Shown: in pieces, positions 51,667 through 60,633 of the stretch
Numbering within the stretch: the stretch's first letter is position 1
How the letters are laid out: each line of letters begins with the position of its first letter
NCBI GenBank assembly: GCA_023715865.1
Contig: JAMBOW010000001.1
Location: 868,001-932,000 of the forward strand
Reading direction: 5' to 3'
DNA length: 64,000 nt
From: Neobacillus mesonae
GTDB taxonomy: Bacteria > Bacillota > Bacilli > Paenibacillales > Paenibacillaceae
The notes under the pieces: generated by a model
The model's database searches: none
What the model was told of the DNA's origin: nothing
The model's input: the letters and a program-made list of their open reading frames with translations, nothing else
Made by a program: the position numbers and the translations under genes

Positions 51667-52854
51667 CTAGCGCAGCTTGTTAAAAAAAGCTCGAATGTCT
51701 TCGACTAACAAATCTGGAGCCTCAAGCGCCGCAAAATGGCCACCCCTGTCAAATTCCGACCAATGCACCACATGATGATCACGTTCAACCATCCGACGGA
51801 TCGAAGTATCGTTTGGAAATACTGCAATGCCTGTCGGAATGGTAGTGCGCGACCCTGGTACGCCCCAAGACACTGAATCTTCCTTGTATATGCGGGCTGA
51901 GGACCCTGCAGTCCCAGTAAACCAATATAACGATACATTAGTAAGCAGAAGGTCACGATCTACCGCTTCTTCCGGAAGTGAAAAGGATGGATCGGTCCAT
52001 TCTCTAAATTTCTCAACAATCCAAGCCAACTGCCCGACTGGAGAATCGGTAAGGCCATATGAAAGCGTCTGTGGTCGCGTAGCTTGAATGATAGCATAGC
52101 CTGACGTTTCAAAGCCTTCAGAGGTTAGCCTGTTATAGCGATCCATTTCAACATCTGTTAAACCGATGCTTTCTGAAGGATCTCCTAAAGGGAACGCTGT
52201 CAATCCGTTGGAATGAACGCCTATCACACGATCCGGAGCAACAGCTCCAAGTTTCGGAGAAATAATTGCTCCCGTATCCCCGCCTTGTGCGCCAAAGCGT
52301 TCGTAGCCCAGTCGACTCATCAGTTCCGTCCACGCCTTTGCTACTCGACTGGTGTTCCAACCGGGTACTGTTGTCGGACCGGAAAACCCGAAGCCTGGAA
52401 TCGATGGGATGACCACGTGAAAAGCATCTTCCGAGCGACCTCCATGCGCCCTAGGATCAGTTAGTGGACCGATAATATTTACAAATTCGACAATTGACCC
52501 TGGCCAACCATGGGTAAGAATCAGCGGCATGGCATCAGGTTCAGGAGATCGCACATGGAGGAAGTGTATTAGTTGTCCATCAATTGTGGTTGTAAATTGC
52601 GGGAATCGATTTAACATCTCTTCATACTTTCGCCAGTCGTACCCTGACCGCCAATATTCCGCGAGTTCGGCAAGATATTGAACAGGTACACCATAATCCC
52701 AGTCAACGCCGCTAAGTTCATCGGGCCAGCGAGTATGTGCTAATCGCTCTTGTAAGTCGTCTATCGATTGCTGGGGAATCTGAATTCGGAAAGGCTTGAT
52801 ATACAAGCTATCGTTACAACTATTAGCCTCTAGATGCTGTTTAATATTATTCAT
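51667..52854 (-). CDS. Epoxide hydrolase (EHN-type alpha/beta hydrolase)
   Basis: About 395 residues. The N-terminal EHN domain ([25 protein letters not shown]) is followed by an alpha/beta hydrolase with the oxyanion motif [12 protein letters not shown], the nucleophile Asp in [10 protein letters not shown], a Tyr-containing cap, and the final His in [12 protein letters not shown]. It opens epoxides by water addition; juvenile-hormone-type or aryl epoxide hydrolases are relatives. GAGGAGG lies eight bases before the ATG at 52854. The WYL regulator upstream on the same strand may control it. Confidence 0.9.
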   Translation of the reverse strand: MNNIKQHLEANSCNDSLYIKPFRIQIPQQSIDDLQERLAHTRWPDELSGVDWDYGVPVQYLAELAEYWRSGYDWRKYEEMLNRFPQFTTTIDGQLIHFLHVRSPEPDAMPLILTHGWPGSIVEFVNIIGPLTDPRAHGGRSEDAFHVVIPSIPGFGFSGPTTVPGWNTSRVAKAWTELMSRLGYERFGAQGGDTGAIISPKLGAVAPDRVIGVHSNGLTAFPLGDPSESIGLTDVEMDRYNRLTSEGFETSGYAIIQATRPQTLSYGLTDSPVGQLAWIVEKFREWTDPSFSLPEEAVDRDLLLTNVSLYWFTGTAGSSARIYKEDSVSWGVPGSRTTIPTGIAVFPNDTSIRRMVERDHHVVHWSEFDRGGHFAALEAPDLLVEDIRAFFNKLR

Positions 52855-52939
52855 TTGGATTACCTCCTCTAATGTTCGAATCACTGGATGAAGCATGATT
52901 CAGAACATAGGATAATCCATCTTTGTTGACAACGGGCTG

Positions 52940-53884
52940 TCAACAACCCCGATACATTTCACTAATCTCGATTGCTGCTTTTCTTACAGCAGAAGCGATT
53001 CTCATTGGTTCTAACACGCAAACTTCTGTTCGGAAACTGAGCAGAAAACCAATCAACCAGTCGTTTTCCGGGTACTGTACACGCACGATAAGCGATCCAT
53101 CGGACTGACACTCGACTTCGGTCTCATCGAAATAATCTTCGACTTGGGCTCTTGCAGTCCCCTTAAATTTTAGAATCAAATCGATCAAGTTATCCTCACG
53201 TTTTGGACCCCATTGATCATTCAGTTCGGATAAAGAGATTGCTCGACGATCAAACCTGTCATGAAGCGAAGTTAATCCGCGGATCCTCGATAGCCTGAAG
53301 TTGCGAAAATCGTCTCGTTGTAAGCAGAAACCGTATAAATACCATGTATATCCCTTCAAAACGAGACCCATCGGTTCAATTTGCCTTTTGGTTTCATTCC
53401 CCCGGATGTCTGTATAAGAGAAGGAAATCAGTCTGGATTCATTAATGGCTTTGTTCAATGCTTCGTATTTTAACTTTTCGGTATCACTGTTCCGCCAGGG
53501 GTCTAGATCAATCATGACGGGTTCCGTATTAATGAATCCCTTCCCTTCTGCTTTAGAAACTAACGCACCGACTTTCTCCAATAACACGTCAAGCTTCCCG
53601 CCATAATATGCTTTTGATGATTGGAGTCCTCGCAAGGCAATCGTGAGCGCGGTGAGATCATCCATCGATAACACCTGCCTGTCCAGGCGAAAGCTTTCCA
53701 TAATTTCAAAGCCACCTTCTCCGCCGGTATAGGAAACGATCGGGATGCCCGCCATATTTAACCTGTCCAGATCGCGGTAAATTGTACGCAAAGACACCTC
53801 CAATCGGTCGGCTAAATCCTGTGCTTGCATCCGTTTTCGATTTAATAACAAGATAGTAATCGCCATAAGTCTCTCTATTTTCAC
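52940..53884 (-). CDS. WYL-domain transcriptional regulator (YafY-like)
   Basis: A 314-residue protein with an N-terminal HTH_11 winged helix (KRMQAQDLADRLEVSLRTIY, then RDLDRLNMAGIPI), and a central WYL domain with SRLISFSYTDIRG and LVLKGYTWYLYGFC. The C-terminal WCX-like part starts at FKGTARAQV. Such regulators bind a small ligand or nucleic acid through the WYL fold. GTG start behind AGAGGGGGAAG. It lies 85 bases upstream of the epoxide hydrolase gene and is probably its regulator. Confidence 0.92.
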   Translation of the reverse strand: MKIERLMAITILLLNRKRMQAQDLADRLEVSLRTIYRDLDRLNMAGIPIVSYTGGEGGFEIMESFRLDRQVLSMDDLTALTIALRGLQSSKAYYGGKLDVLLEKVGALVSKAEGKGFINTEPVMIDLDPWRNSDTEKLKYEALNKAINESRLISFSYTDIRGNETKRQIEPMGLVLKGYTWYLYGFCLQRDDFRNFRLSRIRGLTSLHDRFDRRAISLSELNDQWGPKREDNLIDLILKFKGTARAQVEDYFDETEVECQSDGSLIVRVQYPENDWLIGFLLSFRTEVCVLEPMRIASAVRKAAIEISEMYRGC

Positions 53885-54040
53885 TACTTCTTCCCCCTCT
53901 GACTTTCTTCCTCAACTATGAAAAGGAGTCTTTTGATTAATAAAGATTATTATATAAAGCCATCTTTAAGTAAAAGGAAATCAACTTGGTTAATAAGTTA
54001 ATCTGCCCAATAACTTAATGAAAATCTGAAGAGTTAGTGA

Positions 54041-54277
54041 ATGCTGGATGAGAAACTTGTACGTTTCTTTATCAAAGAGGAACTCATTAGCCAATTTGTT
54101 GGCAGACGTTTTAAATCTGCTGACCGAATGGTCGCAAATAGACTGTTAAACACATCCACCGATGTGGAGGCGCTGTGGACGGAAATTGGAGTCATTTCCC
54201 ATCGTCTTATCGATCGAATGTTTTTTCCGAAAAACGATGCTCAGAATAAATTGAACCGAAAAGTGCTGTTATGGTGA
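54041..54277 (+). CDS. Small hypothetical protein
   Basis: A 78-residue frame with helical, protein-like composition (LVRFFIKEELISQFVGRRFK, STDVEALWTEIGVISHRLID). Only a weak GAAGAG stands before the ATG. No family is recognised and translation is not certain. It could also be a remnant of a larger gene. Confidence 0.35.
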   Translation: MLDEKLVRFFIKEELISQFVGRRFKSADRMVANRLLNTSTDVEALWTEIGVISHRLIDRMFFPKNDAQNKLNRKVLLW

Positions 54278-54396
54278 CTTCTACTCATTGTGTTGTATAC
54301 CCTAATCGTGATGTTTATCCCTTAAGGACTATAACCCAATCATCCTGAAGTAAACTGCATAGAATGTTAGCATGATTCAGCAAGGAGGTGGAACGA

Positions 54397-54525
54397 ATGA
54401 GTGGATATGAATATGTTGGTGGTTCTTACAGTGGAGGTTCTCACAAAGACAACAACACCATCGGAGCTGTCCTAGTATTGTTTATTTTGCTCGTAATCAT
54501 TGTCAAAGCTTTTAAAGGGTATTAA
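54397..54525 (+). CDS. YjcZ-family small sporulation peptide
   Basis: A 42-residue peptide behind CAAGGAGGTGG. The Gly/Ser/Tyr-rich start (SGYEYVGGSYSGGSHKDN) is followed by the same hydrophobic helix type as at 25678-25791 (VLVLFILLVIIVKAFKG). The near-identical helix shows that the two genes are family members. Expected in sporulating cells; the role is unknown. Confidence 0.85.
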   Translation: MSGYEYVGGSYSGGSHKDNNTIGAVLVLFILLVIIVKAFKGY

Positions 54526-54975
54526 TGATATTAGGTAATATGAAGATGGCCCATTTTCTTTAAATAATCAATTCGTTCGTTTGATCTCCCCATCTTTTTC
54601 AAGGTGGGGAGAATCTAAATTGAAAAGAGTTTTGAAGTTTCGTAATTAACGCATATCTATCCGTTAGATTAAGATACATATCTATCGAGTCTAATTCACT
54701 TTAAAAGCCTTAACTCCAAAATTCCGGGTAAAAGGTTTTTGTGCGTCTAGGAGATAACGTAAATCAATCCCCCGATGGACTTGTCCATTTCCTCAAAGTA
54801 AAAAAGTTCTTGTCATTGAGTTTTGACAAGAACTTTTTTACTTAAGACGAATAGGCTGCAACTTTTCCGGGTTCCCTTGCGGTTTTCAATTCTATATGTT
54901 CGTAATGTCTGAAATTTACGGCAGCTTTCGCGTTTTTGGAAGTAAAAAGGGCAGCTAATAATAATAATTGCACTA
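54526..54975. other. 450-base gap
   Basis: No gene is seen. The only clear feature is the long terminator at 54801-54839, whose arms contain the GACAAGAAC core of the dispersed element family. Confidence 0.5.
54801..54839. terminator. Bidirectional terminator built from GACAAGAAC cores
   Basis: AAAAAGTTCTTGTC pairs perfectly with GACAAGAACTTTTT around ATTGAGTTTT. T-runs occur on both strands. It can end the YjcZ-type gene and the ABC permease gene. Confidence 0.85.
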
Positions 54976-57324
54976 TTATTCTGTAATTAATCCGTAAGCG
55001 GTAATCCTTCTAATCCCCCTGGACACCAGCATTGAGATGAAGTAAGCGAACACGATCAGGCCGGCACAAAAGACGAAGATGAGCGGCATATGAACGATAA
55101 AATCCACCTTCCGGATGCCTGCTCCCGACAAAAGCAACGTTAGTACCGAATTCGTGAAAAGGCAGCCCAGCAATCCACCAACGAAGACACCCGTGATAAC
55201 GACGGGCACAAAGCTAAACGATATCTGCGTCATAAGCTGGAACGTCGTATAGCCGATTGATTTCAGAATACCAAGTTCTTTCTTCTTTTTCAGTATCATC
55301 TTCTTGATGACCAGATACAGAATTAAGGTGACAACTAGAATCGTAATGACCAGCACGATGACCATCACAGCGAATACAGCAGTAGTATACATGCTGCTCT
55401 GTCCGTTGATCATTTCTTCCACATCTACAATATTCCCAACCCTATCGCCATACTGCTGTTTGACTTGCTCCATAAAGCTGCTATTATCCACTTCGTCCAG
55501 ATACACTTGGATGCTCGTTCCTTTGTAACCTGGCAGGACATGCTGCATCCCCTGCTCAGTAATATAAGCGGTCTGTCCTAAATTGCTGATGGACTGGCTA
55601 AGTCCGGTTATGAGGTACTCATAAGAGGCATCTCCGGCCTTCACTTGAAGCGTATCGCCCACCTCTTTGCCTATTAGCTCCGCCACAACCCAGGTGATCG
55701 CGATTTCGTTGTCGTATTTCGGGAAACGCCCATCAAAGACACTTTGATTCTCTATCTTTGCAAAATCGTCCGAGACCGACGTATATACGCTATGGCCATC
55801 CAGCTTCAACGTCGTCATATCCATCAGGGCCACTTTGCTTACGCCATCCATCCCGCCGATTTCCTCTTTCAGCTGCCCGCTATCTTCCGAAGAGGCTGCA
55901 TGCACCATCACATTCGATGTCTCCGCGCCTACGAGCTTAACAAAAGCGGTCTTATCTGATGCGATATTGTAATACAACACGACAGAAAAAATGGACGCAA
56001 ACGTAATCGCGGCAATGATAACAGCGATCATCACGTTCTGTTTTTTGTTCACAATCATAGCTTTACAGGCCAGCAAGAGCTGAAGTCCTCCCGTCGTCCG
56101 GTCAAGCGGAAACCGATTGAACCGGAAGCTGTGCGTGCGGATGCCTCCGCGTAGTGCTGTCACTGGATGAAGTGAACGGACCCGTGCGGAAGCGATCAAC
56201 ATAACGGCTAGCACTAATAGTATTATGACCAACAAACTGAAGCCGTTAAGAGAGGCATCGACTCCCATCTGCCATCTCAAGCCCGATAAGGTCGTGACGA
56301 TGCCTCCGAATACGGGCAGTACCGCATAGGAGAGGGCTGCCCCGACGATGCCTGCGGCTGCAGTGACTAACAAGAATTGCAAAACGGTGGAAGCGATGAT
56401 TTGCCCGCTGCTGAACCCCATCGCCTTCAACACGCCAAGATTGACAATGCCATCCTCGATACTATTCGCTACTCGATATTGAATAACTAACAGAGTTACC
56501 AGAACGATGACAGCAGCGAATGCAACCAGAATCATGGCCACGATATTGATTGTCATCGAACCGACGCTTTTAACGAGATCACTGTCGATTTGCCAGTACC
56601 TTGGCTCGTTCACGTCCAAGCTTGTATCCGGAAATTGTCTCTCGAAGGATTGGCGCTGTTCCGATGATACGCTAGAATCATGGAGACCCACTGAGATGGA
56701 CATCCCCGCCGCTTCAGCTCCAACTGTTTCGGACAGATAATCATAAGAAGCTTCCGGTACAAAAAATTTCATGACCCCCATATTCGGAGTTCCCATCATG
56801 GACGTCTCGAAAAAACCTTTAATTCGATAATGTAACACCTGATCCCTATAGGTAAGATCGAACGAATCACCCAGCTGATAGCCTGCGCTTACCTTGAAGC
56901 TGAGCGGAACGTAGATGTCTCCTTGCTCAGTCGGACCATCCAGCTCCTCTACCTTCGTTATCGGGGCGAAGCGGCGCTCAGTGTCGGCATTGAACAGGAA
57001 GGCGGCCAGGCTGATGTCACTGTCTCCGTATAGGAATTTGGCCGCGTTCAGAACGATGACGCCTTCCTCCTCCGTTGCTCTTACTTCCGGTTGGCTCTCC
57101 AAATACTCACGGTAATCCGGCATGTAGTTGCTCTGAGTCGTCACGATACTGATTTGCGGTTCGCTCAGCATCGCAGATTTTTCATCGAAAAAGGTTCCCA
57201 TCTTCGTCAGCACGGTTAAACCGACATTCAAAAGCAATGCGGCAATGACGATTAGAATAAATAGCGAAAAGGTCGCGCTTTTTCCATTTCGAATATTGGC
57301 TGAGGTGATATGCCAGATCTTCAT
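54976..57324 (-). CDS. ABC transporter permease (FtsX/MacB type)
   Basis: A 782-residue protein with two FtsX-type halves. The first membrane segment (FSLFILIVIAALLLNVGLTV) and three at about 250-390 enclose an extracytoplasmic domain. A second set begins at about 425 (VMIAVIIAAITFASIFSVVL) with its own extracytoplasmic domain, and three segments end the protein. The cytoplasmic loop segment KKKKELGILKSIGYTTFQL is typical. Such permeases export peptides or lipids or sense antimicrobial peptides. It starts one base after the ATPase stop and belongs to a four-gene unit with the two-component system. Confidence 0.9.
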   Translation of the reverse strand: MKIWHITSANIRNGKSATFSLFILIVIAALLLNVGLTVLTKMGTFFDEKSAMLSEPQISIVTTQSNYMPDYREYLESQPEVRATEEEGVIVLNAAKFLYGDSDISLAAFLFNADTERRFAPITKVEELDGPTEQGDIYVPLSFKVSAGYQLGDSFDLTYRDQVLHYRIKGFFETSMMGTPNMGVMKFFVPEASYDYLSETVGAEAAGMSISVGLHDSSVSSEQRQSFERQFPDTSLDVNEPRYWQIDSDLVKSVGSMTINIVAMILVAFAAVIVLVTLLVIQYRVANSIEDGIVNLGVLKAMGFSSGQIIASTVLQFLLVTAAAGIVGAALSYAVLPVFGGIVTTLSGLRWQMGVDASLNGFSLLVIILLVLAVMLIASARVRSLHPVTALRGGIRTHSFRFNRFPLDRTTGGLQLLLACKAMIVNKKQNVMIAVIIAAITFASIFSVVLYYNIASDKTAFVKLVGAETSNVMVHAASSEDSGQLKEEIGGMDGVSKVALMDMTTLKLDGHSVYTSVSDDFAKIENQSVFDGRFPKYDNEIAITWVVAELIGKEVGDTLQVKAGDASYEYLITGLSQSISNLGQTAYITEQGMQHVLPGYKGTSIQVYLDEVDNSSFMEQVKQQYGDRVGNIVDVEEMINGQSSMYTTAVFAVMVIVLVITILVVTLILYLVIKKMILKKKKELGILKSIGYTTFQLMTQISFSFVPVVITGVFVGGLLGCLFTNSVLTLLLSGAGIRKVDFIVHMPLIFVFCAGLIVFAYFISMLVSRGIRRITAYGLITE

Positions 57325-57325
57325 C

Positions 57326-58090
57326 TTACCACCCCATCTCGGCCAGGAAAGCCGTCAGCTTTTCGTGCCGGGAATGCTGTTGCTCGTGCTGATACGGTTC
57401 TAGCTTTAGATCACCGCAGATGACACCGTCACGAAGGTACAGCACACGGTTGCCGCGAAGGGCCGTTTTCAGATCGTGTGTTACCATTACAATACTCTGT
57501 CCGTTCTGGTTCACATCCGTCAGGACATTCAGCACGCTGTCACTTGACGCAGAATTCAGGGCCCCGGTCGGTTCATCCGCGAAAATAAGGTTAGGATCGT
57601 TAATGAGCGCCCGTACGATGCCTGCCCGCTGCGCTTCGCCGCCGGAGAGCTGGGATGGAAATTTGCTCCACGCCGATTCGTTCAGCCCCATTTGGGCGAA
57701 CAGCTTCTTGGCCTTGGCTGTCAGGGTTCGGCGGTCCTTACTCACAAGTAAACCGCTCGCCAGCACATTGTCCAATATGCTCATATTGTCGAGCAGATGA
57801 ATCTGCTGGAAGACGAAGCCGCAATTCCGCCGCCGGAACACAGCCAGCTGATCGTTGTTCATTTTGGATAACTTCTGCTCGCCGAAATAAATCTCGCCAA
57901 GCGTAGGTTTATCCATTCCGCTAAGCGCGTAGAGCAAGGTCGACTTTCCTGATCCCGAGTTGCCCATTATGACCGTAAAATCACCCCGCACGAGGGAGAT
58001 ATCCAAATTTTTGAGAACGTGCTGCTGAACGCCGCCTCTGGAGAAGGTTTTGCATAATTTTTCGGTTCGTAATAATTCGGTTTCAAGCAT
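57326..58090 (-). CDS. ABC transporter ATP-binding protein (LolD/BceA type)
   Basis: About 254 residues with Walker A GNSGSGKSTLL, Q-loop VFQQIHLLDNMSILDN, signature LSGGEAQRAGIVRAL, Walker B LIFADEPTGALN and the H-loop VMVTHDLKTAL. This is the pattern of MacB/LolD/BceA ATPases that drive FtsX-type permeases. The ATG at 58090 follows AAAGGTGG by eight bases. Preceded by a 30-bp palindrome that may be the binding site of the upstream response regulator. Confidence 0.93.
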   Translation of the reverse strand: MLETELLRTEKLCKTFSRGGVQQHVLKNLDISLVRGDFTVIMGNSGSGKSTLLYALSGMDKPTLGEIYFGEQKLSKMNNDQLAVFRRRNCGFVFQQIHLLDNMSILDNVLASGLLVSKDRRTLTAKAKKLFAQMGLNESAWSKFPSQLSGGEAQRAGIVRALINDPNLIFADEPTGALNSASSDSVLNVLTDVNQNGQSIVMVTHDLKTALRGNRVLYLRDGVICGDLKLEPYQHEQQHSRHEKLTAFLAEMGW

Positions 58091-58129
58091 CGATAGTTCC
58101 ACCTTTCCGAACCTTCCGGTTCCATACGA

Positions 58130-58159
58130 ATGAGACTGTAATCTCGATTACAGTCTCAT
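58130..58159. promoter_or_regulatory. 30-bp perfect palindrome before the ABC genes
   Basis: ATGAGACTGTAAT and ATTACAGTCTCAT are perfect 13-bp arms around CTCG. A TATGAT hexamer precedes it directly on the minus strand, so it would lie at the transcription start or in the leader. Without a T-run it is unlikely to be a terminator. Confidence 0.65.
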
Positions 58160-58217
58160 CATACCGCGGCAATTATTAGTTAATCTCTATCCGTTTCTTA
58201 GCTAATTCTTAATTCTG

Positions 58218-59477
58218 TTAAGCCAAGGGTATGGTCAGCGTCACCGTAAAGCCGCTCTCCCGGTTACGGCAGGCGATATCTCCCTGCATGCGATGCATCA
58301 AGTATTTTGAGATATAGAGCCCAAGCCCTGATCCGCTGCGTCCTTCAGCATTGCTTCCCCGGTAAAACTTGTTGAATAAGAGTGGAAGCTCATCATCAGG
58401 AATACCAGGACCGTTGTCATTTATGTGGAGCTCTAGATGCGAATCTGTCAGTCGCGAGTCGATAGTGATTGGCGTGCCCGCATATTTGTGGGCATTACTC
58501 ACGACATTGTCTAACACCTGTTGGAAGCGGTGGATATCAGTAACAATCATACAGTCCGGGATCGGCTCGCAATGGATCTGACCGTGAATGTTTGCACTGC
58601 TAATCATCCCATAGAGGAAAGAGCTAAGTTCCTCGGCAGGCTTGACGCTGAGCTCGTTCAATTCTTCTAAGGTCGCATGGAACATGTCCGTCACGAGCAG
58701 ATCGATTTGCTCCGCCTTCCCATAGATCGTGTTCAGCTGCTTCTCCGACTTCTCGTCGATTGCCCGGAGCAGCATCAGCTCGCTCACTGCCTTGATTGAG
58801 GCGACCGGCGTCTTAATATCGTGGCTGAGGCTGGCCACCAGCTCCTTCTTGCTGCGATTCGCTTCGTATTCACTTTGCCTTGCAGCTGCTAACTCCTCGC
58901 GCATAATATCAAAGCTCTCCGTAAAAGCACCGAACGGATTATCACGACTCATCGTAAGCGGCACATCCAGTTTTCCGCTCGCCACATTCGCTGCGAAAGC
59001 TTGCAGCTCGCGGAACGGGCGAAAGATTGTTCGATTGAGAAAGACTACGTACAGCGCACACAGGATGGTAAGAAGTGTGAAGGATGTAATCAGGATGGTG
59101 GCAATCCTGTATTTAATGAAGTATAGCGTTTGCGCATCGTCATGCTGCATAATCATCTTTCCAACGATAGTGTTATCGATCCGAATATCGACGATCGTAT
59201 CGCGGTTTTTTAATGCTTCGTTAATGGACATGGTTACGGAAGGACTGCTCTGGTAGATCAGTTCCCCTTTGTGATTAAGCACGGCGAATTGCTGATGGAT
59301 CTGACTGAAGTCACCTTCGTCCAAGCTCCCCCAATGCTGCTCTACGGTCTTCACCGTCTCGTTCACCACTACGACATCCACTTTGGTTTCAGTTTCTGTT
59401 TGGAGTACGAAGATAGATAGTAAAATGCCAGCAAGTATGATCGTGATCAGGGTTGCGAAAATGCCCCTCTTCCTCAT
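58218..59477 (-). CDS. Sensor histidine kinase
   Basis: A 419-residue protein with a first membrane segment at about 8-26, an extracytoplasmic domain of about 100 residues, a second segment (IATILITSFTLLTILCALYV), a HAMP linker, the phospho-acceptor His in SLSHDIKTPVASIKA, an N-box VVSNAHKYAG and G-boxes DNGPGIPDDE and GSGLGLYISKY. All catalytic motifs are intact. The ATG overlaps the response regulator stop by four bases. It probably senses a cell-envelope signal and activates the ABC genes. Confidence 0.93.
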   Translation of the reverse strand: MRKRGIFATLITIILAGILLSIFVLQTETETKVDVVVVNETVKTVEQHWGSLDEGDFSQIHQQFAVLNHKGELIYQSSPSVTMSINEALKNRDTIVDIRIDNTIVGKMIMQHDDAQTLYFIKYRIATILITSFTLLTILCALYVVFLNRTIFRPFRELQAFAANVASGKLDVPLTMSRDNPFGAFTESFDIMREELAAARQSEYEANRSKKELVASLSHDIKTPVASIKAVSELMLLRAIDEKSEKQLNTIYGKAEQIDLLVTDMFHATLEELNELSVKPAEELSSFLYGMISSANIHGQIHCEPIPDCMIVTDIHRFQQVLDNVVSNAHKYAGTPITIDSRLTDSHLELHINDNGPGIPDDELPLLFNKFYRGSNAEGRSGSGLGLYISKYLMHRMQGDIACRNRESGFTVTLTIPLA

Positions 59478-60169
59478 CGGGTGCCGTCCTCCAGCACGTA
59501 CCCTGTCCCCCAGACAGTACGGATATATGTAGGCTTGTTAGGATCGGGTTCAATCTTTTCTCTTAAGTGACGAATATGGACATTAAGTGTTCCATCGCTT
59601 GTGATTGAGTCTTCCCAAACGTTATAGAAAAGTTCTTCCTTAGTTATAACTTTGTTTTTGTTCTTTACCAAGTAGCACAGCAGCTTGTACTCCAAATTTT
59701 TCAGCTTAGTATCTACTCCGTTCACGCTCACGCGGTTAAGCGATAGATCGATCTTAACGGGTCCGAATTCCAACATTTCGGCTGCCTTGTCGTTATACCC
59801 CCCGCTTCCATACCTTTTCAGTACTGCTTTTACCTTCGCCAGCAATACACTTAGCTTGTACGGCTTTTGAATATAATCGTCGCCGCCGATATTAAGCGCG
59901 ATCAAAATATCATCATCACTGGATCGTGCGCTGATGAACATAATTGGAATCTGTGTCTTCTGACGCAGCCTTTTACACAATTCGAAACCTGAGGCGTTTC
60001 CGAGGTTAATGTCCAGCAGTATGAGAGATGTATCGTGCTCCTGCAAAAATTTCTCACACTCGTCAGCGGTGGTTACATAAGCTGTGTTTACTTCGAACAT
60101 GTTGAAGTACTCACTTGTGGTCTCCGCGAGTACGATCTCGTCGTCTACAATTAGGCAGTCATATTTCAT
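59474..60169 (-). CDS. OmpR-family response regulator
   Basis: A 231-residue protein with a receiver domain (acidic pair in IVDDE, phospho-acceptor in SLILLDINLGNAS, conserved Lys in IQKPYKLSVL) and an OmpR-type winged helix ending TYIRTVWGTGYVL. First gene of the operon, followed by the kinase with a four-base overlap and then the ABC transporter. AGGAG precedes the ATG. Confidence 0.94.
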   Translation of the reverse strand: MKYDCLIVDDEIVLAETTSEYFNMFEVNTAYVTTADECEKFLQEHDTSLILLDINLGNASGFELCKRLRQKTQIPIMFISARSSDDDILIALNIGGDDYIQKPYKLSVLLAKVKAVLKRYGSGGYNDKAAEMLEFGPVKIDLSLNRVSVNGVDTKLKNLEYKLLCYLVKNKNKVITKEELFYNVWEDSITSDGTLNVHIRHLREKIEPDPNKPTYIRTVWGTGYVLEDGTR

Positions 60170-60633
60170 GAGTTGAGGCTCCTAACTAGTAATGAATTGC
60201 TAAGTTATGTAACAATAAATTTGCCTTATCTCCTAAAGATCATATGGTTAAAAGGAAGATTTATCAAGTATTTGGGGAGAGTTTAAAAAATCCACAGCCA
60301 AGTGTGGTTGTGGATTATCTATTTAAATAGCAACTTACAATGGTATTATTTTTTGTCCTCCGACATGTGTGTTATAATATGCCTGTCGGGCATGCTGCAA
60401 CATGGCGACTAGGTATTAAGTTATTGTTACTACATGCGCTCGAAACTGGAGATATTAGATCTTTATCTTCAGTTTCGAACACTGTACTCTTTTCTCTTGG
60501 AAGACGAATGTCCTCTACAAACTCGCTCTACTTATTACTCCTCTAACCATCATACTGGACCCCATACATTCGAATCGAATATCTTCTCATTCTGAACTAC
60601 TGAATCTAAAAGTTTCAATTTTTTTCCTTAAAC
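60170..60633. other. 464-base gap with a possible small-RNA locus
   Basis: No convincing protein gene. An open frame at 60340-60546 lacks a ribosome site and overlaps strong RNA-like inverted repeats. A promoter-like TTGTCC...TATAAT and hairpins follow (see 60355-60480). Confidence 0.5.
60355..60480 (+). ncRNA. Candidate structured RNA locus
   Basis: TTGTCC at about 60355 and TATAAT at about 60374 look like a promoter (spacing short, about 14 bases, or 16 to TAATAT). The sequence after it has GCCTGTCGGGC and then a long stem: TCGAAACTG-G-AGATA with TATCT-T-CAGTTTCGA at about 60440-60477. No T-run follows directly. It may be a small RNA or only a chance combination. Confidence 0.25.

Noticed and set aside
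60340-60546. 68-residue open frame before fbp
   Set aside because: It has no start signal and runs through strong inverted repeats typical of RNA or regulatory DNA.
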